Source: Mycolicibacterium sphagni
GTDB taxonomy: Bacteria; Actinomycetota; Actinomycetes; Mycobacteriales; Mycobacteriaceae
Reading direction: 5' to 3'
DNA: 64,000 nt
NCBI RefSeq assembly: GCF_013337765.1
Contig: NZ_VBSB01000012.1
Coordinates: forward strand, 186,001 to 250,000
The position numbers and the translations under genes were made by a program. Under the pieces are notes generated by a model. The model ran no database searches, was not told the origin of the DNA, and worked only from the letters and a program-made list of their open reading frames with translations. Below, in pieces: positions 51,319-59,721 of this stretch. Every line of letters begins with the position of its first letter. Position 1 is the stretch's first letter.

Positions 51319-52400
51319 GGGTGCTGGCCGCGATGAGCGGCGGCGTCGACTCGTCGGTGGCCGCCGCCCGGATGGTCGACGCCGGCCACGACGTCGTCGG
51401 CGTGCACCTGGCGCTGTCCAAGGCGCCCGGCACGCTGCGCACCGGCTCGCGCGGTTGCTGCTCCAAAGAGGACGCCGGCGACGCCCGCCGCGTTGCCGAT
51501 GTGCTCGGAATCCCGTTCTACGTCTGGGATTTCGCCGACAAGTTCGCCGAGGACGTCATCGACGACTTTGTCTCGTCCTACGAGCGCGGCGAGACCCCCA
51601 ACCCGTGCGTGCGGTGCAACGAGAAGATCAAGTTCTCCGCGCTGGCCGCCAAGGCGCTGGCGCTGGGCTTCGACGTGGTGGCCACCGGCCACTACGCCCG
51701 GCTGTCCGAGGGCCGGCTGCGCCGTGCGGTCGATGTCGACAAGGACCAGTCCTACGTGCTCGCCGTGTTGAGCGCCCAGCAGCTGCGCCACGCCGCCTTC
51801 CCGATCGGTGACACCCCCAAGCCGGCGATCCGCGAAGAGGCCGCGCGCCGGGGGCTGTCGGTGGCCGAGAAGCCCGACAGCCACGACATCTGCTTCATCC
51901 CCTCCGGTGACACCCAGGCCTTCCTCGGCGCACGGATCGGCGTGCGGCGCGGAACGGTCGTCGACGATGCCAGCGGCGCAGTCCTCGCCCAGCACGACGG
52001 TGTGCACGCGTTCACCATCGGGCAGCGCAAGGGCCTCGGCATCGCCGGACCCGGACCCGACGGCCTGCCTCGCTACGTCACCGGCATCGACGCGGACTCG
52101 CGGACGGTGCGGGTGGGCACGGTCGAGGACCTGCAGGTGCATTCGCTGACCGGCGCGAAGCCGGTGTTCACCTCCGGCGTCGCGCCGCAGGGCCCGGTGG
52201 AGTGCGCGGTCCAGGTACGCGCACACGGCGGGGTGGTGCCCGCCGTCGCCGAACTCGTCGGCGACGAGCTGACGGTGGCGCTGCGGAACCCGCTGCGCGG
52301 TGTTGCGCCGGGCCAGACGCTGGTGCTCTACCGCCCCGATCCGGCCGGCGACGAGGTCATCGGCAGCGCGACGATCCTCAACCGCCCGGGATCTTGTTGA
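51315..52400 (+). CDS. mnmA: tRNA (5-methylaminomethyl-2-thiouridine) thiolase
   Basis: The 361-residue tRNA 2-thiouridylase has the PP-loop SGGVDSSVAAA, the catalytic cysteine in NPCVRCNEKIKF, the second cysteine in HDICFIPSGD, and FTIGQRKGLGI. It activates U34 of tRNA with ATP and inserts sulfur relayed from IscS. It matches TrmU (Rv3024c). The last 23 nt overlap the end of the convergent lpqA-like gene. Confidence 0.95.
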   Translation: MRVLAAMSGGVDSSVAAARMVDAGHDVVGVHLALSKAPGTLRTGSRGCCSKEDAGDARRVADVLGIPFYVWDFADKFAEDVIDDFVSSYERGETPNPCVRCNEKIKFSALAAKALALGFDVVATGHYARLSEGRLRRAVDVDKDQSYVLAVLSAQQLRHAAFPIGDTPKPAIREEAARRGLSVAEKPDSHDICFIPSGDTQAFLGARIGVRRGTVVDDASGAVLAQHDGVHAFTIGQRKGLGIAGPGPDGLPRYVTGIDADSRTVRVGTVEDLQVHSLTGAKPVFTSGVAPQGPVECAVQVRAHGGVVPAVAELVGDELTVALRNPLRGVAPGQTLVLYRPDPAGDEVIGSATILNRPGSC

Positions 52401-53016
52401 CGATGTTCGACATCACGATCTCGGGCACCGACTCGGGGTACGTGCAGAACGTCACCTCCACCAGCACCGAGGCCTTCAGTCGGTAGTCGCGCCCGCACCG
52501 GCCTGGGCGGGCATGCAGCGAATCGGTGTCCGCGTTGACCTGGCCGACCAGATACGGCCCCATCGGACCGTCGGCGCAGCGATGGACCGCGGTCGAGAGC
52601 GTGTTGAACGCCTCTCGTGCCGTGGCGTCGTCGCGGTAGGCGGCCGCGCCCTCGGAGATCAGCGCGCGCCGGGCGGGGTGCTGAAAGCTGGTCTTGTGGA
52701 AGTCCTCCACGTCGGTGCCGAAGGTATCGGTCTCGGCGAACAGGAAGCGGCAATCAGTGGGCACCGACTCGGCAAGCTGCTCGATGTCGACCGGCGCCTT
52801 GCCGTCCATGGTCGGAATGACCGTCAGGTCCTGGCCGCCGCCGGTGATCGCCTGCATCTGCGCCTTGGTCAGTAGCACCTGGTCGACGTCGACGACCCCC
52901 GGCGGGTGGTACGGCGGCTCGCTCAGGGCGCGCAGCGGATCGCCGTCGACCCACTGGGTGCAACCGGTCAGCACGGCCGCCGCCGCGCAGCAGGCCAACC
53001 CCGCGCGTACCGTCAT
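52378..53016 (-). CDS. lpqA: PknH-like extracellular-domain lipoprotein (LpqA-like)
   Basis: The 212-residue lipoprotein has a signal with lipobox AVLTGCTQ and then the PknH-type sensor fold: DQVLLTKAQMQAITGGG, ESVPTDCRFLFAETDTFG and FQHPARRALISEGAAAYRDD with TAREAFNTLSTAVHRCA. Such domains sit outside the membrane as ligand sensors. Position matches LpqA (Rv3016). ATG 53016 is fixed by a TACCGT -10 box. Its promoter is back-to-back with that of the next gene. Confidence 0.87.
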   Translation of the reverse strand: MTVRAGLACCAAAAVLTGCTQWVDGDPLRALSEPPYHPPGVVDVDQVLLTKAQMQAITGGGQDLTVIPTMDGKAPVDIEQLAESVPTDCRFLFAETDTFGTDVEDFHKTSFQHPARRALISEGAAAYRDDATAREAFNTLSTAVHRCADGPMGPYLVGQVNADTDSLHARPGRCGRDYRLKASVLVEVTFCTYPESVPEIVMSNIVNKIPGG

Positions 53017-53023
53017 ATCTGCC

Positions 53024-53029
53024 ACGGTA
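53024..53029 (-). promoter_or_regulatory. Leaderless -10 box (TACCGT) of lpqA
   Basis: TACCGT is separated by 7 nt from ATG 53016. Confidence 0.55.
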
Positions 53030-53064
53030 GGCCCCCGGTGCAGTGGTGCGCCGGGGCTGTCCAA

Positions 53065-53070
53065 TACGGT
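53065..53070 (+). promoter_or_regulatory. Leaderless -10 box (TACGGT) of the Rv3015c-like gene
   Basis: TACGGT lies 6 nt before GTG 53077. It is only 36 bp from the divergent lpqA -10 box. Confidence 0.55.
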
Positions 53071-53076
53071 TGGCCG

Positions 53077-54087
53077 GTGAGTGTTTTCGCGGCGGCCACC
53101 GGGATGGGTTCGTGGCCGGGCTCGGCGCCGCGGGAAGCCGCCGACATCATCGTCGGCGAGCTGCACCGGCTGCCGCACCTGGTCGAGTTACCGGCCCGCG
53201 GTGTGGGTGCGGACATGATCGGCCGGGCAGGTGCGCTGCTGGTCGATATCGCCATCGACACCGTGCCCCGCGGCTACCGGATCACCGCCCGCCCGGGCGC
53301 GGTAACCCGCCGGGCGAAGAGCCTGCTCGACGAGGACATCGACGCCATCGAAGAAGCCTGGGAGAAGGCCGGCGGGCCCGGTTCGGGGCGCCCGGTCAAG
53401 GTCCAGGCACCGGGCCCGATCACGCTGGCCGCCCAGCTGGAGCTGCCGAACGGTCACCGCGCGCTCACCGACGCCGGGGCGGTGCGGGACTTGACGTCGT
53501 CACTCGCCGAAGGGGTGTCACGGCACCGGGCCGAGCTGGCGCGCCGGTTGTCGACGACGGTGGTGGTGCAGTACGACGAGCCCGTCCTGTTCGCCGCGCT
53601 CGCCGGCCGGCTGACCGGCGTGACGTCGATGAGCCCGGTGCACCCGGTGGACGAGGTGGTCGCGATCGGCCTGCTCGACGAGTGCGTGGCCGTCGCGGGT
53701 ACGGAGGTGCTGCTGCACAGCTGTTCGGCTGAGTTGCCCTGGAATGTCTTGCAGCGCAGTGCGATCAACGCGGTGTCAGTGGATGCGGGCACGCTCGGAG
53801 ACGCCGACTTCGACGGACTGGGGGAGTTCCTGGACTCGGGTCGCACAGTGGTCTTCGGCCTGGTGCCGACGAGCGCGCCGGCCAAGCGGCCGTCGGCCGA
53901 GGAGGTTGCCGCGGCGGCGGTCGCGATCACCGATCGAATTGGCTTCTCCCGCAGTTCGGTTCGCAATCGCGTGGGCATCAGCCCGGCGTGCGGGCTGGCC
54001 GGTGCGACCGCTGAATGGGCGCGCGTCGCGATCGGCCTGTGTCGGCGGGCCGCCGACGCCGTCACCGAGGACCCCGAAGCGATCTAG
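53077..54087 (+). CDS. MetE/UROD-fold protein (Rv3015c-like)
   Basis: The 336-residue protein resembles the C-terminal (UROD/MetE-like) barrel of cobalamin-independent methionine synthases: FAAATGMGSWPGSAPREAAD at the start, VQAPGPITLAAQLELPNG, QYDEPVLFAALAG, TEVLLHSCSAELPWNVLQ, and RNRVGISPACGLAG at the end. The H-C and C motifs that bind zinc in MetE are partly kept (HSC, AC). Its enzymatic role is unclear; Rv3015c is at the same locus. GTG 53077 is leaderless. Confidence 0.86.
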   Translation: MSVFAAATGMGSWPGSAPREAADIIVGELHRLPHLVELPARGVGADMIGRAGALLVDIAIDTVPRGYRITARPGAVTRRAKSLLDEDIDAIEEAWEKAGGPGSGRPVKVQAPGPITLAAQLELPNGHRALTDAGAVRDLTSSLAEGVSRHRAELARRLSTTVVVQYDEPVLFAALAGRLTGVTSMSPVHPVDEVVAIGLLDECVAVAGTEVLLHSCSAELPWNVLQRSAINAVSVDAGTLGDADFDGLGEFLDSGRTVVFGLVPTSAPAKRPSAEEVAAAAVAITDRIGFSRSSVRNRVGISPACGLAGATAEWARVAIGLCRRAADAVTEDPEAI

Positions 54088-54206
54088 CTGCGTAGTCGCC
54101 GCTAACCGCCACGCTGTACAGAATGGCGCCGAACGCCTCGCACGGGTCGACGCCCGCACGGCATCGAAGGCTGAACCCGACGAAGCCAAGTCCGCCTGAC
54201 AGCAAG

Positions 54207-54421
54207 TTAGCCCCGCGCCCCGTCCTCGGGTGCGGGGCTTTCTGGTATTGCGGCTTCGACGTCGGCAAGATTCAGACTGAAGTGCTCCTGCGCTAGATCG
54301 AGGTGATCTTGGCGCGCAGCGAGTATCGCTTTCCACGCTTCGCCGAGTGAGGTCGTATCGGGCCGTCGCCCATTGAAGATGCCATCGTTGAGCTGCGGTA
54401 TCTCTATGTTCTTGTATCTCT
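54207..54421 (-). pseudogene. Unknown gene fragment (minus strand)
   Basis: A frame of about 70 codons with coding-like sequence (LNDGIFNGRRPDTTSLGEAW, then AILAARQDHLDLAQEHFSLN) ends at TAA 54207-54209. It begins directly after a stop, with no start codon, so it is the tail of a truncated gene of unknown family. It lies back-to-back with the pentapeptide remnant. Confidence 0.42.
54209..54242 (+). terminator. Hairpin terminator after the Rv3015c-like gene
   Basis: AGCCCCGC (54209-54216) and GCGGGGCT (54232-54239) form a stem with an inner CCG/CGG pair, followed by TTTCT. It is 122 nt after the stop of the MetE-like gene. Confidence 0.55.
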
Positions 54422-54427
54422 TTCACC

Positions 54428-54648
54428 AAACTAATCAGGGCACAACTGAGCTTTGCCGACCTCCGGGGCGCTGAGCTTTGGTCCACCGACTTCAGTGGCG
54501 CGAACCTCTGGCGGGCAAACCTGTCTGGTCTCGAGTTGAAGTGGCTGAATTTGACGGTGCGGACCTCGAAGGGATCACATACGACGGTGCGACCGTGTGG
54601 CCTGACGACTTTGATCCACCGCCCTCGCGCAACCTGTACGACTGGTAG
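54428..54648 (+). pseudogene. Frameshifted pentapeptide-repeat remnant
   Basis: One frame reads LIRAQLSFADLRGAELW, then FSGANLWRANLSGLEL, classical A(D/N)LXX pentapeptide repeats. After about 54536 the reading shifts frame and continues AEFDGADLEGITYDGATVW and DDFDPPPSRNLYDW to TAG 54646-54648. The N-terminus is missing (stop upstream at 54389). It is a broken, partial gene. The 54088-54792 stretch as a whole holds only remnants. Confidence 0.62.
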
Positions 54649-54779
54649 TAATTCGACACGATCGCATACTCGACCGTCGACATCCCCACGTTGTCGGCCG
54701 CCGCCCCCACAAGCCGCGTTTTTCAGCCGCACGGGAATTCGAGTACCGCTCTACTCGTAGTGAGCTGCGTATGCGCTCC

Positions 54780-54785
54780 TAGCGT
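54780..54785 (+). promoter_or_regulatory. Leaderless -10 box (TAGCGT) of the FAD oxidoreductase gene
   Basis: TAGCGT is followed by 7 nt and ATG 54793. Confidence 0.5.
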
Positions 54786-54792
54786 TCGATCC

Positions 54793-56166
54793 ATGACGAT
54801 TCTCGGGGAACGCGCTGTGGTGCTGGGAGCGAGCATGGCTGGGATGCTGGCCGCGCGAGTGGCCGCCGAGCACTACCGGGAGGTCGTCGTCGTCGACCGT
54901 GACGTACCGCCTGAGCGGCCGTCCAACCGTCGCGGCGTGCCGCAGGCGTGCCACGGCCACGTCCTGCAAGCCGGCGGGGTGGCGGTGCTCGACGAATTGT
55001 TCCCCGGCGTCCTCGACGAGATGGTCGCCGACGGCGCGCCGGTGTGGGGCGACGGCGATCTCTCCCGGGTGATCGTCGAATATGGCGGACACCGATTCTT
55101 ACCGTCCGGTCGACTGCCCAATCCGGTGACCTCCTATATGCCGAGCCGTCCCTTTCTGGATTGGCATGTGATGAAACGACTTTCGGCGCTGCCGAACGTC
55201 ACTGTGCTCGGTGGCCATGACGTGGTCGACGTGACGTCGTCGGCGGACCGCCGCCGGGTGACGGGCGTGGTGGTCGCGCGCCGGGACGCCACCGATGCCG
55301 CGGTGCTGGGTGCGGACTTGGTCATCGATGCCACCGGCCGGGGTTCCCGCACCCCGGTCTTTCTCGACGACCTCGGATATGGTCGCCCTCGCGAAGACGA
55401 GCTGGTGATCAACTTGGCCTACACCAGCCAGTGGCTGCGGATCCGTCCGGACGGCATTCGCGAGCACATGGTGGCGACGTTCCCCAAGCCCGGCGAGGCG
55501 ACCACGGTGGCCCTGCTCAACCACGAGAACGACACCTGGTTGATGACCGTCGGCACGATGGGAGAGGAACCGGCCCGGGACTACGCCGACATGCTGCGGA
55601 TCGCGCGTCGGCGAGTTCCCCGGCACATTCTGGACGTTCTCGAGGCTGCCTTACCGCTCGGGAAGACGGCGCACTACCGGACGCCGTCCAGCCGTTGGCG
55701 CCGTTACGACGAAATGTCCCGCTGGCCCGACGGCTTCGTCGTCATTGGGGACGCGGTGTGCAGCTTCAACCCGATCTACGGACAGGGAATGACGGTGGCG
55801 GCCCTGGAGGCGCTGACGTTGCGGCGTTGTCTGCAAGGGGGCGACAACGACCTGCCGAAGCGGTTTCTCCGGGCCGCCGCCAAGACCGTCCGCGTCGCGT
55901 GGCGCAATGCCGTCAGTGCCGATCTCTCATTGCCCGAGATCGCCGGCGAGCGACCGCTGGGAATGCGCATCAACAACAGGTTCGCCGACATGGTGCTCAC
56001 CGCCGTTGAAACCGACCCGGTGGTCAACAGCCAGTTCTTCCGGGTGCTGGGCATGCTTGATTCCCCGACCCGGCTGATGCGGCCGTCGATCTTGGTTCGG
56101 ATGGCGCGGGCCAATCTCGCACGTCCGCAGCAGGTTCGAGCGCCGGAACCCGCACTGGCCGGTTAG
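54793..56166 (+). CDS. FAD-dependent monooxygenase/oxidoreductase
   Basis: The 457-residue flavoprotein has an N-terminal FAD fold (AVVLGASMAGMLAARVAAEH), the acidic end VVVVDRD, and the second FAD motif GFVVIGDAVCSFNPIYGQG. It recalls UbiH/PHBH-related and geranylgeranyl-reductase-like enzymes; substrate unknown. Its TAG stop overlaps the convergent TetR stop as TTAG. ATG 54793 is supported by the leaderless -10 box. Confidence 0.84.
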   Translation: MTILGERAVVLGASMAGMLAARVAAEHYREVVVVDRDVPPERPSNRRGVPQACHGHVLQAGGVAVLDELFPGVLDEMVADGAPVWGDGDLSRVIVEYGGHRFLPSGRLPNPVTSYMPSRPFLDWHVMKRLSALPNVTVLGGHDVVDVTSSADRRRVTGVVVARRDATDAAVLGADLVIDATGRGSRTPVFLDDLGYGRPREDELVINLAYTSQWLRIRPDGIREHMVATFPKPGEATTVALLNHENDTWLMTVGTMGEEPARDYADMLRIARRRVPRHILDVLEAALPLGKTAHYRTPSSRWRRYDEMSRWPDGFVVIGDAVCSFNPIYGQGMTVAALEALTLRRCLQGGDNDLPKRFLRAAAKTVRVAWRNAVSADLSLPEIAGERPLGMRINNRFADMVLTAVETDPVVNSQFFRVLGMLDSPTRLMRPSILVRMARANLARPQQVRAPEPALAG

Positions 56167-56837
56167 GCGCGGCCCGCATCGATTCCGGCCAGGAACAGAT
56201 CGATGCCGGCGAGGAATTGCTCGCGGTCGTCATGCTCAGGCAGTTGCGCCGCGATCTGGTGGACGAACGGGTATTTCGCGGGATCGTGCTGGGCCCATCG
56301 AGAGGCGATTGCCGCAAGGAAAGCCGAACGATCCGTCTCGCGCGGAACCAATTGCATGACTGCCGCGTACTGCGCCGCGAGGCCCAAGAGGTAGCTCACG
56401 AGCGCGGACGCCGAATTGAACTGTGCCCCTTCAGCAACGCCGAGTGCCTGGAGCTGTGCGCCGATACCTTCGAAGATGTGGACCATTGCGGGCTGCCAGG
56501 GCTCGCGCGCGAGCTGGGTTCCCACCCATGGGTGTGCGTCGATCGCGTCGAACACGCCGACGGCAACCGTGCGGATCGCTTCCCGTGGCGCTTCATGGCC
56601 GACGTCCTCGGTCATGACGCGCGAGATGACAGCATCGGTCGCTGCGTCAAGTAGGTCATTCTTGTCGGCGACGTGCCAGTAGATTGCGCCGCTCCCGGTG
56701 GACAGGCGAGCGGCGAGGGCCCGGAAGGTCAGTGCGCTCTCGCCATCGCGGTCGAGGATTTCGATTGCCGCCTCGACGATGCGTTCCTTGGACAGGGCAT
56801 CCGCGCGCCGTCCGGCCCGTCGGACTTTGGCCGCCAT
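56163..56837 (-). CDS. TetR regulator divergent to the TetX-like gene
   Basis: The 224-residue protein has a TetR helix-turn-helix near residues 16-62 (SKERIVEAAIEILDRDGESA, then FRALAARLSTGSGAIYWHV) and a C-terminal ligand-binding domain. Between its start (56837) and that of the TetX-like gene (56922) lie two copies of a TGGAAC...GTTCCA palindrome, the likely binding sites. The arrangement resembles the M. abscessus TetRx-TetX pair as I remember it. A ligand could be tetracycline-like or an unrelated aromatic. Confidence 0.88.
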   Translation of the reverse strand: MAAKVRRAGRRADALSKERIVEAAIEILDRDGESALTFRALAARLSTGSGAIYWHVADKNDLLDAATDAVISRVMTEDVGHEAPREAIRTVAVGVFDAIDAHPWVGTQLAREPWQPAMVHIFEGIGAQLQALGVAEGAQFNSASALVSYLLGLAAQYAAVMQLVPRETDRSAFLAAIASRWAQHDPAKYPFVHQIAAQLPEHDDREQFLAGIDLFLAGIDAGRA

Positions 56838-56848
56838 GAGAAGTCATT

Positions 56849-56877
56849 TTGACACAAGTGGAACGATGTTCCAAGAT
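56849..56877 (+). promoter_or_regulatory. Promoter of the TetX-like gene
   Basis: TTGACA (56849-56854) is a perfect -35 box; 17 bp later CAAGAT (56872-56877) fits a weak -10. Operator 1 occupies the spacer. Confidence 0.5.
56859..56873. promoter_or_regulatory. TetR operator 1
   Basis: TGGAACGATGTTCCA is a 6+3+6 palindrome lying between the -35 and -10 boxes of the TetX-like gene. Confidence 0.75.
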
Positions 56878-56882
56878 GTGTC

Positions 56883-56897
56883 TGGAACGTCGTTCCA
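56883..56897. promoter_or_regulatory. TetR operator 2
   Basis: TGGAACGTCGTTCCA has the same half-sites as operator 1, 24 bp centre to centre downstream, overlapping the likely transcription start. Confidence 0.75.
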
Positions 56898-56921
56898 CTG
56901 ACAGTCGACGTGAGGAGCGCG

Positions 56922-58046
56922 ATGACGCCAACAATCTCCATCGTCGGTGCCGGGCTTGGTGGTCTCACCCTGGCCCGTGTGCTGCATGTGCACGGCATAC
57001 CCACCACCGTCTACGAAGCCGACAGCGCGGCGGGGGCTCGCACCCAGGGCGGCCAGCTCGACATCCACGAGCACGACGGGCAGCGTGCCCTCAAGGCGGC
57101 CGGACTCACCGACGAATTCCGCGCGATCATCCACGAGGGGGGCGAGGCGTCGCGAGTGCTCGACCCACACGGGACCGTGTTGCTCGACCAGCCCGACGAC
57201 GGCGAAGGTGGGCGTCCCGAAGTCTTGCGCGGCGAGCTGCGCCAGATTCTGCTCGACTCGTTACCGCCAGAAGCGATCCGCTGGGGACACAAGGTCGCCG
57301 AGGTCCGAACTCGCCGCGACGCCCGGCATGAACTCCGCTTCACGAACGGCTCGACGGCCACGAGCACGGTTCTCGTCGGTGCCGACGGCGCCTGGTCGAA
57401 AGTCCGGGAAGTGCTCTCAACGGCTGAACCCGAATACATCGGCACCGTGTTCATTGAGACCTACCTGTTCGACGTCGACCGACGACACTCAGCCGCAGCG
57501 CACGCGGTCGGCAGAGGCGCGATGTATGCGACCACTCCTGGACGTGGCATCCTCGCGCACCGCGAGGCAGGAAACGTGATTCACACCTACGTCCAACTGA
57601 CTCGCGACCCGCAGTGGATCGACGATATCGACTTTACCGACGCCGCCGCGGCCACCGCTCGAGTAGCGGCCGAGTTCGATAGCTGGGCAACAGAACTCAC
57701 CGCATTGATTACCGAAGCCGACTCCGCACCGGTGCCACGCATGATCTACACCCTTCCGATCGGACACCGATGGGAGCGCACACCGGGTGTGACGTTGATC
57801 GGTGATGCCGCCCATCTGATGCCGCCGGGAGGTGACGGCGCAAACCTGGCGATGCTCGACGGCGCCGAACTTGGCGAGGCGATTGCCCACCATCCCAACG
57901 ACATCGAAGCGGCACTGGTTAGCTATGAGGCGGTCATGTTCCCGCGCAGCCAAGCAATGGCCGTCGAGGCGCACGAGACCCTAGACATCTGTTTCGGCGA
58001 GCACACGCCATCACGGCTCATCGCTCTCCTCACGGGCGTGGGTTGA
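56922..58046 (+). CDS. TetX-like FAD-dependent monooxygenase
   Basis: The 374-residue flavoprotein matches TetX-type monooxygenases in sequence order: SIVGAGLGGLTLARVLHVHG, the tract GGQLDIHEHDGQRALKAAGL (TetX has a near-identical GG.LD.H...GQ.ALK.AGL), VLVGADGAWSKVR, and LIGDAAHLMPPGGDGANLAM. TetX hydroxylates and inactivates tetracyclines; mycobacterial relatives include MabTetX. Natural substrates may be other polyketides or aromatics, so resistance is only a possibility. ATG 56922 has a GAGGAG Shine-Dalgarno 6 nt upstream. It is controlled by the divergent TetR through the two operators. Confidence 0.86.
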   Translation: MTPTISIVGAGLGGLTLARVLHVHGIPTTVYEADSAAGARTQGGQLDIHEHDGQRALKAAGLTDEFRAIIHEGGEASRVLDPHGTVLLDQPDDGEGGRPEVLRGELRQILLDSLPPEAIRWGHKVAEVRTRRDARHELRFTNGSTATSTVLVGADGAWSKVREVLSTAEPEYIGTVFIETYLFDVDRRHSAAAHAVGRGAMYATTPGRGILAHREAGNVIHTYVQLTRDPQWIDDIDFTDAAAATARVAAEFDSWATELTALITEADSAPVPRMIYTLPIGHRWERTPGVTLIGDAAHLMPPGGDGANLAMLDGAELGEAIAHHPNDIEAALVSYEAVMFPRSQAMAVEAHETLDICFGEHTPSRLIALLTGVG

Positions 58047-58066
58047 GGACGGGCTGCGCGGTCGAT

Positions 58067-58140
58067 CTAGCCGGCCGGCGCCTGCGACCGAAACGAGGCG
58101 TCCACGAGTTCGGTGACCTCGTCCCAGCCGACCTTCGCAG
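58067..58140 (-). pseudogene. 3' fragment of an MmcQ/YjbR gene
   Basis: The minus strand reads AKVGWDEVTELVDASFRSQA and then PAG and a TAG stop. This is a near copy of residues in the intact MmcQ/YjbR gene at 59718-60140 (AKVDWAEVAELVDASFRLQA). The DNA is alike over roughly 70 bases. No upstream part of the gene is found, so it is a fragment. Bases 58141-58212 hold only the approach to the hydrolase gene. Confidence 0.7.
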
Positions 58141-58212
58141 TTACCGAGGAACCGGAAGCTATCTAAGCCACAACCGCATCACGCACGGGGCGAACGTGTT
58201 ACAAGGTATGGC

Positions 58213-59721
58213 GTGTCTGCTTTGGCGGGGGTGAAGCGGTGGATGGGGTTTGCAGTCTCGGCCATTGTGCTCATCGCGGCATGCTCGGCGCCGGCTCACG
58301 ATCCACAGGCGAAACCCGCCGTTCGGCTAGCGCCTTGGGGCCCGTGCATCATGACTGAATCGATGCCGGACTCCAATGGCGCTCATCCTGGGGTCGATTG
58401 CTCCACCCTGACCGTGCCGTTCGACTATGCCCAGGCCGATGGGCATACGTTCACGATCCCGGTCATCCGTATCCCCTCGAAGGCCGCGAAGCCGAGGCTG
58501 TTGATGACCAACCCGGGTGGACCGGGCATCGGTGGTGTGCACGACCTGCTCTCGGCCCGTGAGTATTTCGAGAAGCTCACCGATACCTACACGGTGGTGT
58601 CGTTCGACCCGCGCGGCGTGGGCGGATCAGTGCCTGCGGTCCAATGCCTCGACGGCCAGCAGCGGCAGGCAATCTTCGATCAGCCCAGTGTTCCGACCGG
58701 TCAAGCGGACATCGAGCGCGCCAAGGAACTGGCCGCCGGCATCGGCGAGTCCTGCTTACGGCAGTTCGGCGATGCGCTGAAACATGTCGGTACCGCGAAC
58801 GTCGCCCGCGACATGAACGAGATCCGCAAGGCGATGGGCTTCGACAAGATCGACTATCTCGGCTACTCGTACGGGACTTTCCTGGGTGCAACCTATGCCG
58901 ACATGTTCCCGGGCACGACCGACCGGATCGTGCTCGATTCCGTGATGGACCCCACGCTTGATTACCCGATGGTCAGGCTCGGCCAGGCGCAGGGCATGCA
59001 GCGCAGTGTCACCGCATTCGTCGAGGACTGCCTGCGTCAGCCGGACTGCCCTTTGACAGGTACGGCCGACCAAGCGCTGCAGCAGATATCCGGGATCATC
59101 GCCCAACTCGACGGGAAGCCGTACATCGGTGCCAACGGGCAGACGCTGTCGGGAGCCCGGATGCTGGCACTTGTCGAATCCTCCCAATACTCCCCGAAAT
59201 CGGGGTGGCCCAGCCTTCGGGCGACGTTGCGGCACGCCATTGCCGGCCAGTGGCCGGCGGTGATGGACGCCGCGTATTCGCCTGACCTGATGGTGAATCC
59301 GGCCGACTCGGAATACCTGTCGGTCGTGTGCATCGATTTTCCGACCGCGCGTGATCCGGGAGAACCCCAACGATTGGCGCCCACCTGGGCCGCGGAGAGT
59401 CCCATTAGCGGCGGCAACCGCGCTTGGTCCCTGGCGCCCTGCGATATGTGGCCGGTATCCCCGGTCCGGCGCCCCGGGCCTACGCCCGCGGAGGGTGCGG
59501 GACCGGTCCTGATCCTCAACACCACCGGTGACCCTGCCACCCCGTTGTCCTGGGCACAGTCGCTTCACGGGCAGATCAAGAATTCCACGCTGGTCGTGGC
59601 TCCCGCTGAGGGCCACATCGCCAGCTCTCAGAACGGCTGTGCCGAGGGCGCTCTCACCGCCTTCCTGAAAGACGGCACTCTGCCGCCGGGTCCGGTCTTC
59701 ACCTGCCCGCCGGACACCTAA
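58213..59721 (+). CDS. Alpha/beta-hydrolase lipoprotein, Hip1/CaeA-like (TAP-like C-terminus)
   Basis: The 502-residue exported protein has a signal with lipobox VLIAACSAP. An alpha/beta-hydrolase fold follows, with MTNPGGPGIGGV (oxyanion), FDPRGVGGSVP and the nucleophile elbow GYSYGTFLG (Ser). A C-terminal TAP-like domain contains LILNTTGDPATPLSWAQSLH and the late His in EGHIASSQNGC. Hip1 (CaeA) of M. tuberculosis is a cell-envelope serine hydrolase of this build. Conserved Cys pairs suggest disulfides. The start is GTG 58213 (GTG 58231 also possible). Its TAA stop interlocks with the convergent MmcQ stop (CTAA). Confidence 0.85.
   Translation: MSALAGVKRWMGFAVSAIVLIAACSAPAHDPQAKPAVRLAPWGPCIMTESMPDSNGAHPGVDCSTLTVPFDYAQADGHTFTIPVIRIPSKAAKPRLLMTNPGGPGIGGVHDLLSAREYFEKLTDTYTVVSFDPRGVGGSVPAVQCLDGQQRQAIFDQPSVPTGQADIERAKELAAGIGESCLRQFGDALKHVGTANVARDMNEIRKAMGFDKIDYLGYSYGTFLGATYADMFPGTTDRIVLDSVMDPTLDYPMVRLGQAQGMQRSVTAFVEDCLRQPDCPLTGTADQALQQISGIIAQLDGKPYIGANGQTLSGARMLALVESSQYSPKSGWPSLRATLRHAIAGQWPAVMDAAYSPDLMVNPADSEYLSVVCIDFPTARDPGEPQRLAPTWAAESPISGGNRAWSLAPCDMWPVSPVRRPGPTPAEGAGPVLILNTTGDPATPLSWAQSLHGQIKNSTLVVAPAEGHIASSQNGCAEGALTAFLKDGTLPPGPVFTCPPDT

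Larger units (their letters stand above)
54065..54710 (-). pseudogene. Split remnant of a DUF4244-like (Tad-type pilin) gene
   Basis: On the minus strand, 54710-54660 reads GAAADNVGMSTVEYAI, the conserved start of mycobacterial DUF4244/Flp-pilin-like proteins. On the same strand, 54139-54065 reads EAFGAILYSVAVSGDYAARS, the matching second half. The order and strand are right for one gene split by about 520 bp that contain two other gene fragments. Both outer ends run into unrelated sequence, so this is an old remnant. Assignment rests on short motifs only. Confidence 0.4.

Noticed and set aside
54536..54760. A 74-codon open frame across the pentapeptide remnant
   Set aside because: It runs in the wrong frame after the shift and contains no recognisable coding features; the pentapeptide signal continues in another frame.
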